In this document: one piece after another, positions 62,754-64,000 of the stretch
Position numbering within the stretch: position 1 is the stretch's first letter
Layout: each line of letters starts with the position of its first letter
Assembly: GCA_944381935.1 (NCBI GenBank)
Contig: CALWMN010000003.1
Coordinates: 124,001-188,000, forward strand
DNA length: 64,000 nucleotides
Source of the DNA: an uncultured Mediterraneibacter sp.
GTDB lineage: Bacteria > Bacillota > Clostridia > Lachnospirales > Lachnospiraceae
Direction of reading: 5' to 3'
The notes under the pieces: generated by a model
What the model saw: the letters and a program-made list of their open reading frames with translations, nothing else
What the model was told of the DNA's origin: nothing
The model's database searches: none
Program-made: the position numbers and the translations under genes

Positions 62754-64000
62754 ATGAAGAAAAGAAGATTGACAGGCATCGTCCTGATCGCTGCCCTGGT
62801 CTGTATGGCAGCAATGCCGGGCTGTGTGTATACCGGCTATTCCTTTGACACAGGCGGCAAAACGATCACGGTGGCGATCAACAGTGAGACCGGCGGACTG
62901 GATCCGGCAGGGAATATTGCCCTGACTTATCTGGCGTATTCTGTGAGTGCGCTGGATGAACTGCTCACCTTTGATGAAGACGGAGAGATACAGTACCGGG
63001 CGGCAGAGTCCTATGAAGTGAATGAGGATCTGACGGCCTGGACCTTTCATTTGCGGGAGGACGCCCTGTGGTCGGACGGGTCGCCGGTCACGTCGGCAGA
63101 TTTTCTCAATACGGTCACGCGTGCGCTTGACCCGGCGTCCGGGAGCGGGTATGCCAACTACCTCTTTGTGATTGAACAGGCAGAGGAAATCTATAATCAG
63201 GAGGCGGATATGTCCACGCTCGGGGTGGAGACGCCGGACGAGCATACACTGGTATTCCGGCTCAGGGAGACATGCGTATACTTTCTCGACCTCCTCCGCC
63301 TGCCGGTCTTTACGCCGTCCTGCGAAACGTATGCCGACTCTGCCGGAAGCGGATGGGATAAGAACCCGGATACGAGCCTGTCCAACGGTCCCTTCCGCCT
63401 GGCAGAATATGTGCCGGACCAGTATTTTGTCCTGGAAAAAAATGAATATTACTGGGACAGGGATTCGGTCAGCCTTGACCGTATTATTTACCGTTTCTTT
63501 GACGATACCCAGTCTATGGCGAATGCATACGAGACGGGGGAAGTGGATGTTGCCACCTCTCTTTCCTCGAATATTATGGAACTGTATGAAGGAAAGCAGG
63601 ATCTGGTGGTGACGGATCTGATTGCTACCCGGTATATCTATTTTAATCTGAATGTGGAGCCCCTCGATGACGCCAGGGTGAGGGAAGCGGTCAACCTGGC
63701 CATCGACCGGGAAGACTTGTGCCGGATTGTGGGGGCGGATACAGAGCCGGCCTATAATCTGGTGGCAAAGTATATGAAAGACAAGGAGACTGGGGAATAC
63801 TTCGTGGAGCAGGAAGAACAGCCGTTTGAGGAGGATGCGGAGCGGGCAAGGATGCTGCTTGCAGAGGCGGGATACCCGGACGGAGAGGGTTTCCCGGAGC
63901 TGACATACAGCTATCCTACGCTGGAGATGGACTCTGATACGGCGCAGGTGATACAGGAACAGCTAAGGGAGAACCTGAACATCAGGATCAACCTGGAGGC
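62754..64000 (+). CDS. Oligopeptide ABC transporter substrate-binding lipoprotein (3' partial)
   Basis: Family 5 solute-binding protein, OppA type. The first 415 residues are inside the window and the frame is still open at base 64000. Signal peptide with lipobox AMPGC (Cys24). The family blocks LREDALWSDGSPVTSADFLNTVTRALDP and SLSNGPFRLAEYVPDQYFVLEKNEYYWDRD point to oligopeptides more than nickel or dipeptides. AAAGGAG precedes the ATG at 62754. Last gene of the importer in view. Confidence 0.9.
   Translation, partial: MKKRRLTGIVLIAALVCMAAMPGCVYTGYSFDTGGKTITVAINSETGGLDPAGNIALTYLAYSVSALDELLTFDEDGEIQYRAAESYEVNEDLTAWTFHLREDALWSDGSPVTSADFLNTVTRALDPASGSGYANYLFVIEQAEEIYNQEADMSTLGVETPDEHTLVFRLRETCVYFLDLLRLPVFTPSCETYADSAGSGWDKNPDTSLSNGPFRLAEYVPDQYFVLEKNEYYWDRDSVSLDRIIYRFFDDTQSMANAYETGEVDVATSLSSNIMELYEGKQDLVVTDLIATRYIYFNLNVEPLDDARVREAVNLAIDREDLCRIVGADTEPAYNLVAKYMKDKETGEYFVEQEEQPFEEDAERARMLLAEAGYPDGEGFPELTYSYPTLEMDSDTAQVIQEQLRENLNIRINLE

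Noticed and set aside
62754-64000. Nickel/cobalt-binding NikA-type protein feeding cobalamin synthesis
   Set aside because: The binding protein carries OppA-type oligopeptide blocks, and cobalt import is already covered by cbiMNQO.
1-64000. Mobile elements, CRISPR arrays, tRNA or rRNA genes, prophage
   Set aside because: No transposase, integrase, direct-repeat array or RNA gene could be recognised by reading either strand; genes are densely packed and collinear in large operons.

Overview
This window looks like chromosome of an anaerobic Firmicute in class Clostridia, most likely Lachnospiraceae. The basis is strong AGGAGG-type ribosome binding sites, frequent GTG/TTG starts, short 4-base gene overlaps, the anaerobic CbiG/CbiD/CbiK route to cobalamin, Hdr/Flx electron-transfer genes, and no respiratory-chain genes. 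The species cannot be named from sequence alone. I see no rRNA, tRNA, CRISPR array, insertion sequence or prophage.

Layout. (1) 1-4871: end of pheS, then pheT, queA and a GNAT acetyltransferase. (2) 4857-17690: a redox operon. A perfect 18-bp Rex-type palindrome overlaps the -35 of a promoter that reads into an LDH/MDH-family dehydrogenase carrying the malate-type specificity arginine. It is followed by hdrB-hdrC-hdrA, an mvhD/flxD-like gene, flxB-, flxC- and flxA-like genes, a soluble fumarate reductase pair (frdB, frdA), an AspT/SucE-family carrier and a two-subunit class I fumarase. Read together this is oxaloacetate to malate to fumarate to succinate plus a carrier that could export succinate. 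A flavin-based electron-transfer module is encoded directly beside a fumarate reductase that has no membrane anchor. (3) 17678-24788: a radical SAM protein (minus strand), an isolated cbiG, an ECF sigma factor operon with a membrane protein and an ABC exporter, and an aromatic-acid-exporter-like protein. (4) 24829-32355: a LacI-type regulator with matching palindromic operators, a sugar ABC importer without its own ATPase, and a GH65 phosphorylase fused to beta-phosphoglucomutase. (5) 32367-34211 (minus strand): amt-glnK with an attenuator-like leader. (6) 34319-58101: a large anaerobic cobalamin cluster: cbiJ, cobO, a cobalamin riboswitch, the cobalt importer cbiMNQO, cbiK, inserted tkt and bcp, cbiD-L-F-H-ET-A, cobT-cobS-cobC, a GNAT and a DUF3592-like protein, cbiB-cobD-cbiP, hemC and cobA/hemD. 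No cbiC or cobU is found in the window. (7) 58088-64000: threonine aldolase and an oligopeptide-type ABC importer whose two ATPases are fused. The binding protein runs off the window edge.

The most notable region is 4857-17615, a Rex-controlled Flx-Hdr-fumarate reductase locus. It suggests NADH-driven, possibly bifurcating, fumarate reduction without quinone. The gene order and residues are visible in the sequence; the coupling is inference.
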